NCBI GenBank assembly: GCA_964574335.1
Contig: CAZNNH010000054.1
Coordinates: 1 to 34,430 of the forward strand
Length of the DNA stretch: 34,430 nucleotides
Origin: CAZNNH01 sp964574335
GTDB lineage: Bacteria > Acidobacteriota > Vicinamibacteria > Fen-336
Reading direction: 5' to 3'
Shown here: positions 14,395 through 22,132 of the stretch, piece after piece
Layout: every line of letters starts with the position of its first letter
Position numbering within the stretch: position 1 is the stretch's first letter
The notes under the pieces: generated by a model
The model's database searches: none
What the model was told of the DNA's origin: nothing
The model's input: only the letters and a program-made list of their open reading frames with translations
Made by a program: the position numbers and the translations under genes

Positions 14395-15575
14395 CGAAGC
14401 GTCACGCTGACGGTGTGGCTCGTGTAGTTGTAGAAGGCGTCGTTGGAGTGGTGGCGGGTGAGGTCGTAGGCGAGGAGGAGGTCGAGGGTGACCGGGCCGG
14501 TGTGGCCGGCCAGGAAGGGCTGGGCGAGGGAGAGGCGGGCGTGGACGATCTCGTCGGCGCGGAGCGGCTCGCCCGGCTGGGGGAGGCCGTCTTCGGCGAG
14601 GGCCACCGCCGAGACATAGTCCCGGTCGCGCCAGCCGGCCAGGGCCTCGAGCTCGGCCCCTCCCGAAAAGACGCCCTTGACGGCCAGCAGCAGCGCCCGC
14701 TGGTCGCTGGCGTAAGGGTCGTCGTAGACGCCATCGTCGAAGAAGCCCTCGGGCGTGGTCACCAGCGCCGGGGGCGTCCGGCCCGCGACGCGGCGCAGGC
14801 TCGCCTGCACGCGCACGCCGGCCTGGTCGCCGAGGGACTGCGCCACGCGGAAGAGCCCCGCCCACAGCCGGGCGTGGTCGCCGTCGGGCGAGAGCGCAAC
14901 CGACGCGGTCCGCAGCCCCGGCCCCATGCCGCGACCCCTTCCCTGTCCCGACCCGGCGCCGAGCGACGCCAGCTCGGGAGACGTCGTCAGCTCGCCCTGG
15001 AAGGACTTGAGGCCGAACGCCAGCTCGCCGATCAGCGTGGTGCGGCTGGCGAGGTTCACTCGCCCATCCAGCGACAAGCCGTGCTCAAGCTGGTCGAGCG
15101 GCGAGAGGTCCGGGAAGCGGCGCTGGTCCAGCCGGTAGCCGAGCCTCAGGGCCGCGGTCGGCCGCGGCTGCAGGTCGGCCACCAGCCAGCCGGAGAGGCC
15201 CCGGTAGTCAGCGTGGGACCAGCTCGCGCCGTTGTCGCGGAGCTGGCCAGACGCGCCCAACGACACGCCCACGCGCTCGGTTTCGTCGAGGGCGAATCGA
15301 TAGCCGACGCCCAGCTCGTGGCGAAGGAAGCCCCAGTCACCGGGCGTGCCGTAGCTGCCGCCGTCGAGCGAGTAGTGGATCCGGCCCCGGCCGGCGCCGA
15401 AGTCGTAGGCGCCCAGGAGCTGACCGGCGAAGCTTCCCCGGATCTGCGAGTCTTCGCCCGGGGCCAGGCACGAGGCCAGCGCGCCGCCGAGCGAGGACTC
15501 GAGGCGCGGCTGGCCGAAGGCCGTCGTGCTCACGGCCAGGGCGAGCGCCGCGAGCACGACCCGTGGCCGAATCAC
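14373..15575 (-). CDS. Outer-membrane beta-barrel protein
   Basis: The 400-residue product has a signal peptide (VVLAALALAVSTTAFGQ) followed by alternating polar/hydrophobic strands with aromatic ends throughout: GRIHYSLDGGSYG, HELGVGYRFAL, AALRLGYRLDQRRF, HARLSLAQPFL and VTLDLLLAYDL. This is the pattern of a 14-18-strand barrel. The natural last strand (HTVSVTLR) is followed by GSGLDF and a stop from the repeat element, so the usual terminal aromatic is displaced, ending in Phe anyway. GTG at 15575 overlaps the upstream stop (GTGA), so it is coupled to the Ca-binding-like gene. No specific cargo is evident. Confidence 0.82.
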   Translation of the reverse strand: MIRPRVVLAALALAVSTTAFGQPRLESSLGGALASCLAPGEDSQIRGSFAGQLLGAYDFGAGRGRIHYSLDGGSYGTPGDWGFLRHELGVGYRFALDETERVGVSLGASGQLRDNGASWSHADYRGLSGWLVADLQPRPTAALRLGYRLDQRRFPDLSPLDQLEHGLSLDGRVNLASRTTLIGELAFGLKSFQGELTTSPELASLGAGSGQGRGRGMGPGLRTASVALSPDGDHARLWAGLFRVAQSLGDQAGVRVQASLRRVAGRTPPALVTTPEGFFDDGVYDDPYASDQRALLLAVKGVFSGGAELEALAGWRDRDYVSAVALAEDGLPQPGEPLRADEIVHARLSLAQPFLAGHTGPVTLDLLLAYDLTRHHSNDAFYNYTSHTVSVTLRGSGLDF

Positions 15576-16006
15576 CGGCGGCCGCCGGCTCCGCGGCCGC
15601 CACGCCGGCCACGACCGCGCGGGCCAGTTCCGTCGCAGCCGCCGGAGCGCGCGCCGTAACCGGTGCCATCGGCCGGCCCGACGCCGGTCCCGGTCCCGTC
15701 ACCCGGCCCGTAGCCGCGACCGCCGCTCCGTCCCGCCTGACGCCCCTGGCCGTTGCCGTTGGCCTGTCCCTTCCCCTGGACCTGGCCCTGACCCTGGCCA
15801 CGACCCGCGCGAGCCGGGTAGTTGTCGCAGATGCCGTCGCCGTCCCGGTCGACGAAGCCGCCCGGCGGGACCTGGGCCTGCTGCTGCGCCTGGGCCGTCT
15901 CCTGCACCTGGACCTTCGTCTGCTGCGGGGCCGCCGGGTCCTCCGCCGCCACGGGCAGGGCCCACGCCAGCGCCAGGCCGAACGTGATCGCTGTGAGCTG
16001 TCTCAT
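15572..16006 (-). CDS. Secreted Gly/Gln-rich protein with an EF-hand-like Asp loop
   Basis: The 144-residue product has a signal peptide (ITFGLALAWALPVAAED) and a Gln/Ala-rich stretch. One DRDGDGICDN calcium-binding-type loop (about 53-62), as in thrombospondin type 3 or dockerin repeats, precedes about 80 residues of GQGQ, GRG and GTG low complexity ending in Arg-rich sequence. The tail looks disordered and positively charged, suited to binding polyanions or surfaces. No family name is assigned. AGGAG lies nine bases before the ATG. It is translationally coupled to the barrel gene, so the two may form a secreted/surface pair. Confidence 0.8.
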   Translation of the reverse strand: MRQLTAITFGLALAWALPVAAEDPAAPQQTKVQVQETAQAQQQAQVPPGGFVDRDGDGICDNYPARAGRGQGQGQVQGKGQANGNGQGRQAGRSGGRGYGPGDGTGTGVGPADGTGYGARSGGCDGTGPRGRGRRGGRGAGGRR

Positions 16007-16265
16007 CGGTCTCTTCTCCTTCTGGGGCGGCTCTGGGCCGCCCACCTGCTCCTTGTGCAAGCCGCGCACCAGCTCGCGGGCTACCGGTCCGAGCCGCACA
16101 GGGCCTTCTGGAGACTCGGCTTGGAGGAAAGGCCAGGCGGGAGGTGCCGCTCGCCGGGTCGACCGAAGGGTCGAGCTTCGACGAGAACGTCGAGATCGCA
16201 TGCCCACCGAGGTATCATCCGTCGGCGGCGCGGCTCGGGGGCAGCCGCCCGTGATGGGGTGAATC

Positions 16266-17147
16266 GTGAGAAGGCCTTCGCTGCTCCCCGCCTGTGCCCT
16301 GGCCGTGCTGGCCCTGGGCCCCGCTCCCGAAGCCACCGCCGAGGATCGGCCTCCCCTCGAGATCACCTACGTGGCCAACGACGGCTTCCTGCTCCGCGCC
16401 GGTCAGCGGGCGGTGTTGATCGACGCCCTCTTCGGTGGGCGTCCGCTGGACTTCTGCGACGTGCCGGACCAAGAGACGCGGAGGCGCCTCGAGGCCACCT
16501 CCCCCCCGTTCGACCAGGTGGACGTCGCCCTCGTCACGCACCGGCACATCGACCACTTCGAGCCGACGCTGGCCACCCGCTTCCTGAAGGCCCGGCCCCA
16601 GGCCGTGCTGGTGGGCCCCAGACAGGTCGTGGCGGCCCTTCGGGAACAACCCGACTTCGCCTCGGTGGCCGGGCAGGTCCGCGAGGTGACGCCGAAGCTC
16701 GGCTCGTCCGAGACGCTGGAGATCGGTGAGATCGGGGTCCGCGCGCTGCGGCTGCGTCACAGCCCCTACATGGTCACGGACGAGAAGACGGGCAGGCAGT
16801 ACAACCGCCACCAGGACGTGGAGAACGTCGGGTATGTGGTCAGGCTCGGAGGCCATGCGCTGCTCCACATCGGCGACGGCGTCCTCTACCCGGGCGACGA
16901 GCACTGTCGCTTCGACCTGGACTCGGAGCGCCTCGACCTCGCCTTCGTCGGGGATCTGCTCTGGGAGCCGACCGCGCAACGCGCGGCCACGATCCGTCGC
17001 TGCCTGAAGCCGGGCCGGGTGGTCGTGATGCACCTCGACCCGGACCAGCGCCGCGACATCGACGCCCTGGTCCGATCCGTCAGCGAGGGCCTTCCCGAGA
17101 TCCTGGTGCCGGGCCGCCCGGGCACACGCCTGGCGCTGCTGGACTGA
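16266..17147 (+). CDS. Exported metallo-beta-lactamase-fold hydrolase (UlaG/Lactamase_B_2-like)
   Basis: The 293-residue product has a signal peptide (ACALAVLALGPAPEATAED) and an MBL fold: ITYVANDGFLLRAG opening strands, the zinc motif THRHIDHF (H92, H94, D96, H97), a later LLHIGDGVLYPGDE and the terminal VVVMHLDPD His. The order fits UlaG-like metal-dependent hydrolases acting on an unknown substrate in the periplasm. The start is GTG at 16266 with GGGG six bases upstream. It is divergent from the Ca-binding-like/barrel operon across a 259-base gap in which I see no clear promoter. Confidence 0.87.
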   Translation: MRRPSLLPACALAVLALGPAPEATAEDRPPLEITYVANDGFLLRAGQRAVLIDALFGGRPLDFCDVPDQETRRRLEATSPPFDQVDVALVTHRHIDHFEPTLATRFLKARPQAVLVGPRQVVAALREQPDFASVAGQVREVTPKLGSSETLEIGEIGVRALRLRHSPYMVTDEKTGRQYNRHQDVENVGYVVRLGGHALLHIGDGVLYPGDEHCRFDLDSERLDLAFVGDLLWEPTAQRAATIRRCLKPGRVVVMHLDPDQRRDIDALVRSVSEGLPEILVPGRPGTRLALLD

Positions 17148-17195
17148 CGGGGGCCGGAGAGATACCGCGGAGGGATCGACTTCCCGAAGCCCTTC

Positions 17196-18677
17196 TCATC
17201 GGGGTGCCCTGAGCTCCGGGCTGTCCTGGACGTAGTCCATCGCCCAGAGAGCCGTCGCGAGCTGGACCGAGGCGAGCTTGCGAATCGGGATCACCCGGTA
17301 GTCGAGGCTCGCTTCGGCCTCGGCGGCGCGGGCCTGGAACTCCGCCAGGGCCTCCTCCAAGACCGTCAGGAGCAGTGCGGGAGGATCCGTGCCGCGGTGG
17401 CCCTTCTCGTGCTCCAGCAGCCGGACGAACTGACCCAGGTCGAGCAGACCCCAGAATCGCCTCAGCACCAAAGCATCCCACTTCTCGGCCTTCGTCGCCC
17501 TGCGTTCGTACGCCGGGTCGGAGCGCACCGCGTCCTCCATGGTGTCCAGATCGTTCTCGGCCGTCCTCAGGCGTTCCTCGACCGCAGAGACGAAGGGCGA
17601 TCTCACCGTCAGCACCGGCCGGACCTTCTCGTATCGCGACTTCGTCCACTGGTACCGCTGCCGCTCCTCGGCGATCGCCGCAAGGTTGGCCTGCCGACGG
17701 GTCGTGTCGCTTTGTCCCACGTCCTCGATCCGGGGATCGAAGAAGTAGGGGAGCTCGCAGTTGACGGTGAGCGCGCGGTGGCTGGCCCTGATGTAGTCGT
17801 CGCTCGAGGCGCCGCTTCTGAGCACCTCGCCCGGGGGGATCGGCGAATGCGCCTCCAGGTAGTCGTAGCCGTCGGTGAAGTAGAGCATCGCGAACATGGA
17901 CCTGTCGTCGAGCTTGACGCCCCAGGGGACCTCCGGCTCACCCTGGTGCAGCGGAAGGCCCTGCTCCGCGACGAGGTCGTAGAGTCGTGGGTACAGCTCG
18001 GAGACGTCCTGGGACCAGTAGAAGTAGACGCCTCCGAACCCGGAGTTGTGCAAGCCGAAGGAGAAGTTGATGGGGTTGTCGTCGATGATCTCCATCAGTG
18101 CCTGTGCTTCGGGCGTCGGCGTCTCGAACCGATAGGACTTGTAGCTCACCGGGAAGGTCCACTGGACCTGCTGGTAGCTGGGGGGCCGGTAGTAGTTGCG
18201 CGCGTAGCGGGTGAGGCTCAGCTCACCCTTGAACCAGCCTTCGTTCAGCCTGGCCTTGTCCGGCTCGGCGCAGACCACCAGGTGCCAGGTGAAGTCGAAG
18301 TGGTCTCTGAGCGCCTGGTTGCGCGCCAGCTCTCCCGCCAGGTAGTGCAGCATCATCGAGCCGATGGGCTCGTTGGGATGAGGAAACCTGAATAGCAGCG
18401 CGTGGTTGCGGCCCTGGCCGACTCGGCACTCGTAGATCGGAGTCCCCGTCGCCGTGTGCCCCAGCGTCCTGACCGTGACGATCTCCGGATACTGCTCGCC
18501 CAGGCGAAGCACCGACTGGTACAGCTCGTCCACGGTCAGGAAGTCCCGATAGTCCGGGACGTTCGCCACCACCGAGCGGAACAGCTCCTCCTTGGACGAG
18601 ACGACCTTCCCGTCATCGGCGAAAGCCGGTGAACCGGCCAGACACAGACACAGCGGGAGTGGTACGACCAGGCGCAT
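17196..18677 (-). CDS. Secreted M14-family zinc carboxypeptidase
   Basis: The 493-residue product has a signal peptide (MRLVVPLPLCLCLAGSPAFA). The catalytic domain at about 45-320 has the zinc ligands HPNE (H100, E103) and GLHNSG (H210), and a downstream catalytic Glu in NCELPYFFD (E308). A helical C-terminal extension of about 170 residues follows, with coiled-coil-like charge. M14 enzymes remove C-terminal residues or cut peptidoglycan-type peptides; specificity is not visible. The ATG at 18677 follows GAGGAGG at a good distance. Earlier in-frame starts would disrupt the signal peptide. Confidence 0.92.
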   Translation of the reverse strand: MRLVVPLPLCLCLAGSPAFADDGKVVSSKEELFRSVVANVPDYRDFLTVDELYQSVLRLGEQYPEIVTVRTLGHTATGTPIYECRVGQGRNHALLFRFPHPNEPIGSMMLHYLAGELARNQALRDHFDFTWHLVVCAEPDKARLNEGWFKGELSLTRYARNYYRPPSYQQVQWTFPVSYKSYRFETPTPEAQALMEIIDDNPINFSFGLHNSGFGGVYFYWSQDVSELYPRLYDLVAEQGLPLHQGEPEVPWGVKLDDRSMFAMLYFTDGYDYLEAHSPIPPGEVLRSGASSDDYIRASHRALTVNCELPYFFDPRIEDVGQSDTTRRQANLAAIAEERQRYQWTKSRYEKVRPVLTVRSPFVSAVEERLRTAENDLDTMEDAVRSDPAYERRATKAEKWDALVLRRFWGLLDLGQFVRLLEHEKGHRGTDPPALLLTVLEEALAEFQARAAEAEASLDYRVIPIRKLASVQLATALWAMDYVQDSPELRAPR

Positions 18678-18995
18678 GGACCTCCTCCTCATCGGGGCGC
18701 AGGGCGGCAGGTGACGGACACCCGGCCGAATCGTACAACGACACGGGGCGACGACCCCCACCCCTGCTGCGCGGGACGCGGGCCGGGCACCGCCTTCCGC
18801 TCTCGTTCCAGGTCACCGTCGGGACCCGCGGTGACCATGTGCTCGAGGGCGGTTCTGGGATCGACGATCTAGCGGTCCGTGGTGGCAGTAGGGGCAACGG
18901 CGGGCGCCGGCGCGCTGCGCGCCGTTGATTCTCCACGCTCTGCAGAAGTAGGCTGCGGGTGGGGCGTCACTCTACGCCCAGCCAGAGGTGATCGC
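18678..18995. other. 318-base gap between divergent genes
   Basis: No convincing ORF. The only structure seen is an imperfect hairpin (CAACGGCGGG...CGCGCCGTTG, about 18895-18927) about 70 bases before the zinc-ribbon gene, with no T tract. The gap should hold the promoters of the carboxypeptidase and zinc-ribbon genes, but I cannot pick out -35/-10 boxes. Confidence 0.5.
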
Positions 18996-19178
18996 GTGGG
19001 CAAGGACAAGAAACGCCACAGCTTCTCGACCGAGGAGAGCCTCTGCGACCTGCGCAAGCAGATCCAAGAGCACCTGGAGGAGTACAAGCAGCTCGTCCGC
19101 GACCCCGCCTACGTGTGCCGCAAGTGCGGTCGCGCGGCCCGCAACGCCGACAACCTCTGCAGACCGGAGCCCCTCTAG
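18996..19178 (+). CDS. 60-residue zinc-ribbon-like protein
   Basis: Begins at a GTG with GAGGTG upstream. The first half is a charged helix (LCDLRKQIQEHLEEYKQLV) and the end has YVCRKCGRAARNADNLC, a C-x2-C-x10-C metal-binding arrangement; the fourth ligand could be the Cys in SLCDL. Similar short proteins with a VCRKCGR...LC end occur in several bacterial groups without known function. It is a monocistronic gene by position. Confidence 0.78.
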   Translation: MGKDKKRHSFSTEESLCDLRKQIQEHLEEYKQLVRDPAYVCRKCGRAARNADNLCRPEPL

Positions 19179-19209
19179 GTCGCCACCCTCCGCGTGGAGG
19201 GACGGGAAC

Positions 19210-19269
19210 TGACGGTCGTTCTGGGGAATGAACGGTCGATCTGGGGAATGAGCGGTCGTTCCAGGGAAC
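19210..19269. repeat. Three 20-base tandem repeats
   Basis: Three consecutive 20-base units of the form GAACGGTCGTTCTGGGGAAT lie in the gap after the zinc-ribbon gene, with a half unit before them. Multiple short repeats of this look occur at the ends of some IS21-like elements, but no transposase is near. They may be a relic or a protein-binding array. Confidence 0.75.
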
Positions 19270-19379
19270 GGGCGTCTCCTCCGCGGAACGGCAGGCGCCC
19301 GCACGCGGGCTCGAGGCGCCGATGGAGCGGACCGGTTCGGTAGGGGGACGCGCCGACGGAACCGACGAACGGAGGTGGG

Positions 19380-19490
19380 ATGGAGCCGAGCCTGCCGCCG
19401 GACCCGGGGGTGCTGATCGTGGTGTGGGGCCTGTCGCTGCTGGTGGGCGTCCCGCTGATCCGCGCGATGCTCAGAGCCGAGGGGCGTTGA
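19380..19490 (+). CDS. 36-residue single-helix membrane peptide
   Basis: ATG at 19380 with GGAGG four bases upstream and TGA at 19488. The product is MEPSLPPDPG, then a hydrophobic helix VLIVVWGLSLLVGVPLI and a basic end. Good ribosome-binding site, membrane-helix composition and correct positive-inside end support it. Its 3' end overlaps the tail of the convergent metallopeptidase gene by 20 bases. Confidence 0.5.
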   Translation: MEPSLPPDPGVLIVVWGLSLLVGVPLIRAMLRAEGR

Positions 19491-20331
19491 AGGTGTCGCA
19501 CGCGCTGGGGTCGCCGCTCTCCAGGCCCCGCCGCAGCCAGCGCACGCGCATCTCCGACGATCCGTGCGTCCAGGACTCGGGCACGACGTAGCCCTGGGCC
19601 TGTGCCTGGATCTTGTCGTCGCCGATCGCCGAGGCGGCGCGCAGCCCCTCTTCGAGATCGCCCGGCTCGAGCTGATAGTGGCCGGCCGCCGCGGCGCGGC
19701 TCCCCCAGACGCCGGCGAAGCAGTCGGCCTGCAGCTCGAGCCGGATCGAGAGATCGTTCGCCGCCTCCTGGCTGCGCGCTCGCTCCTGCATGGCGGTCAC
19801 CTGGTCCGAGATGCCCAGCAGGGTCTGCACGTGGTGGCCGATCTCGTGGGCCACCACGTAGGCCTGGGCGAAGTCCCCGGGGGCGCCGAAGCGGCGGTCC
19901 AGCTCCCGGAAGAACGACAGGTCCAGGTAGACGTGCTGGTCGCCCGGGCAGTAGAAGGGCCCCGACGCGGCCGACGCGAACCCGCAGGCGGAGGAGACCC
20001 GCCCGTCGAACAGGACCAGCGTCGGCTCACGGTACTGGCCTTCGAGCAGCCCCGACCAGACGTCCTCGGTCGAGCCGAGAACCCGGGCGATGAACCGCGC
20101 CTGAGGGTCGTCGGGAGGCGGCGTTCCCCCCGTCTCGGCCGGCGGCGACGCCACCTGCTCCACCAGCCCCAGCAGCGGCAGGAGCTTCCGCGGGTCGGCG
20201 CCGGTGAGGAACGAGATCCCCAGGATGACCAGCAAGCCGGCGCAGCCCAGGCCTCCCACCCGCCCGCCGGGCAGCGCCCGGCCCCTCCGATCCTCTACGT
20301 TCGCGCTCTGTCGTGCGCCCCGCCAACGCAT
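19471..20331 (-). CDS. YpfJ-type neutral zinc metallopeptidase
   Basis: The 286-residue product has a membrane helix at about 26-43 (GLGCAGLLVILGISFL) and the putative metalloprotease domain that defines this family: ACGFASAASGPFYCPGDQHVYLDLSFF, zinc motif AHEIGHHVQ (H162, E163, H166), LELQADCFAGVWG with the third ligand Glu, and a C-terminal ESWTHGSSEMRVRW. Length and order are normal. It is predicted to be a membrane-anchored periplasmic peptidase of unknown substrate. GGAGGAG precedes the ATG. Confidence 0.93.
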   Translation of the reverse strand: MRWRGARQSANVEDRRGRALPGGRVGGLGCAGLLVILGISFLTGADPRKLLPLLGLVEQVASPPAETGGTPPPDDPQARFIARVLGSTEDVWSGLLEGQYREPTLVLFDGRVSSACGFASAASGPFYCPGDQHVYLDLSFFRELDRRFGAPGDFAQAYVVAHEIGHHVQTLLGISDQVTAMQERARSQEAANDLSIRLELQADCFAGVWGSRAAAAGHYQLEPGDLEEGLRAASAIGDDKIQAQAQGYVVPESWTHGSSEMRVRWLRRGLESGDPSACDTFNAPRL

Positions 20332-20384
20332 GCTCTCCTCCTAGGCCGGTCCCACGCCGGCCAGCGCCACTCGACGAATCATAG

Positions 20385-20419
20385 TCCTTGGCTCTCCTAC
20401 AATCTCGAAGTCAAAAGTC
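20385..20419 (+). repeat. Degraded remnant of the GGGGTCAG element
   Basis: Only the centre survives: TCCTTGGCTCTCCTACAATC and CGAAGTCAAAAGTC, matching the middle of copy 3, with both ends lost. It lies 54 bases before the metallopeptidase start. The surrounding 20332-20717 stretch holds no gene that I can support. Confidence 0.75.
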
Positions 20420-20488
20420 CAGGAAGACGGTCACCTGCGGGCTGGAGGCAAGCGGGATCGTGGGATCGGCAACGAGGTCAGGATGCGG

Positions 20489-20530
20489 TTCTGGGCCGTG
20501 AGCCGCCGATTCCGGGCCGTGAACGGCCGC
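20489..20530. repeat. Two 21-base tandem repeats
   Basis: Two adjacent 21-base units beginning TTCYGGGCCGTGARC, followed by a partial third (TTCTGATGGCTGAG). They resemble the 19210-19269 array in style and again lie in gene-poor sequence. Relic of a mobile-element end is possible. Confidence 0.55.
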
Positions 20531-20717
20531 TTCTGATGGCTGAGCTGCAGCGGTCGCCAAAGGCCTCAGAGAGCTGGCCGGCGGCCGCGACTAGCAACCA
20601 GATGCAGCTGCCAAGGCGCAAGAACTGCATGTAGGCCCGCTCCGCGGGCCGTCATCATTCAATTCGCGTCTTGCAGCTGATCTGGAGCGTTCGGCGGACC
20701 TAGAGGACTGAGACTCC

Positions 20718-21387
20718 ATGGCCGGCACAGATGACTTGGCGCAGGGGTCGCCGCTCTGCTCCAGCCAGATCTGGAGGGCTACCGCTACTACAGGTCCCAC
20801 AGCCAGTTCCGCCTTCGGGATCAGGACACGACTGACGATCTCACTGCTTCGGTGACTGCGTGTCGTGGCGGAGGCGCACCGTATACCCTGGCGTTCTACT
20901 TCGGTGTCCACCACCACGCTGTTGAACGGCTGATCGCCGACACCAACGCTGGGCCGGTGACGCCCTAATGCAGGACGATCTTCCAGAACTCGTACAACAT
21001 CGCACCAGGCCGGGACATGGAGTTCGATGGCGCGACTGTCTGGTTCGGTATCGAGTCGCCCGTGGCGCTGCGGGAGATCGAGGAGGGCGTCCGCGCGTTT
21101 GTGCGTGGCTTCGTGATCCCGTACCACCGCGATTTCGGGACGTGCACACGGTCAGAGACCACCTCGCCAGGCAGGACGGCTGGGTCCTCAACCACACTCC
21201 CTACGAGCAGGTCCTGGCCATCGACGCGAGTGAGGGCGCCAGGGACCGCGCAGGGGCGTATCTTCGGGAACTGCAGCACCGGAGCGATGGCGGTGATCGG
21301 TACGACAAGAGACGCTTCAACGCTTTCTACTCAGGAATCCGTGGACGCTTTCCTGCCGTCTTCTCGGAGTTCGCGTTGACCTGGTGA
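20718..21387 (+). pseudogene. Broken gene: one stop and two frameshifts; family uncertain (DUF4304-like reading)
   Basis: One reading frame from 20735 gives a sensible protein stretch (LEGYRYYRSHSQFRLRD, YTLAFYFGVHHHAVERLI) up to an in-frame TAA at 20966. It continues in the same frame (FQNSYNIAPGRDMEFDG, ALREIEEGVRAFVRGFVIPY) and must shift frame near 21135 to go on as RDVHTVRDHLARQDGWVLNH...FPAVFSEFALTW and TGA at 21385. A start MAGTDDLAQG at 20718 needs another shift near 20745. A CAA-to-TAA change would explain the stop. The pieces together are about 220 residues, soluble, and faintly like DUF4304-type proteins; that family call is weak. Confidence 0.6.
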
Positions 21388-21496
21388 TGGATCGACCAGT
21401 CGGCTGGAACAGCGGGCCACCGAACAAGGGCGTGCAGCTGAAGCCCCGCGTTCGGCGGACGAAGGAAGGGGCGGCCGCCCGGGCAGAGGTTGAGTG

Positions 21497-21973
21497 ATGA
21501 ATTGCAGGAAGGTCGTGGTGGTCGTTGGCCTTCTCGGTAGCTTCGTCCTGGGCTCAGCGGTCGGGGCCGCTGTGATGCTCTTCCGGACGGTGCCGGCGTC
21601 AGCAACTTCTCTTGCTTCGCTCGATCTCGAGCGGTCGGGCACTGACGCCTACGTCAAGTACCGCTACGGGTCGTACGAAGTGGCGAAGGCGGCCTTGCTG
21701 GAGCACGCCCAGCGGCTGTCGACACCGGAGGCTGCCGCTAACCCGCTGGTAGGCCCGGGGGCGGAGGTCGACCTAGGCCTGACATATGGGCGGCTCGCCA
21801 TCGCTGCTGAGCGCGCGGACAACGAGAAGGACGCCGCCGACTACATGCTGCTGGCCACGCAGACCGTGTTCATCGAGGGGCAACAAGCCAGAGAGAGCCA
21901 AGTGCGAATGATGGTCACCCGACTTGACGAAGCCTGGGATCGGCGCCTTGCCGGGACAGCGAAGCACCCATGA
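21497..21973 (+). CDS. Small membrane-anchored protein of unknown function
   Basis: The 158-residue product has one N-terminal hydrophobic segment (VVVVVGLLGSFVLGSAVGAAVML) and a mainly helical exported part (YVKYRYGSYEVAKAALLEHAQ, ADNEKDAADYMLLATQTVFI, VRMMVTRLDEAWDRRL) that may form a TPR-like helical hairpin. No family is recognised. GAGG lies seven bases before the ATG at 21497. It follows the broken gene by 109 bases on the same strand and could once have been its partner. A repeat element follows about 95 bases downstream. Confidence 0.72.
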   Translation: MNCRKVVVVVGLLGSFVLGSAVGAAVMLFRTVPASATSLASLDLERSGTDAYVKYRYGSYEVAKAALLEHAQRLSTPEAAANPLVGPGAEVDLGLTYGRLAIAAERADNEKDAADYMLLATQTVFIEGQQARESQVRMMVTRLDEAWDRRLAGTAKHP

Positions 21974-22068
21974 GAAAACACGCGGCGCCGAACAACCGCT
22001 TGGAGCAGTCGCACGAAGGGAAAGTACCACGGCGCCGTCGTCCGATGCCTGGGCTTCAATCGAGGAGA

Positions 22069-22132
22069 GGGGTCTCCCCCCAGTCCTCGACCTCTCCGAC
22101 AATCGCGAAGTCAAAAGTCTAGACCTGACCCC
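22069..22132 (+). repeat. 64-base GGGGTCAG...CTGACCCC element, copy 4
   Basis: Full-length copy with a diverged left end (GGGGTCTCCCCC) and an intact right arm TCTAGACCTGACCCC. The stop TGA (22111-22113) and last residues GSGLDF of the giant solenoid protein are read from its minus strand. Confidence 0.94.

Noticed and set aside
19210..19269. Possible CRISPR array
   Set aside because: The units are directly adjacent 20-base repeats with no spacers, only three copies, and no cas genes.
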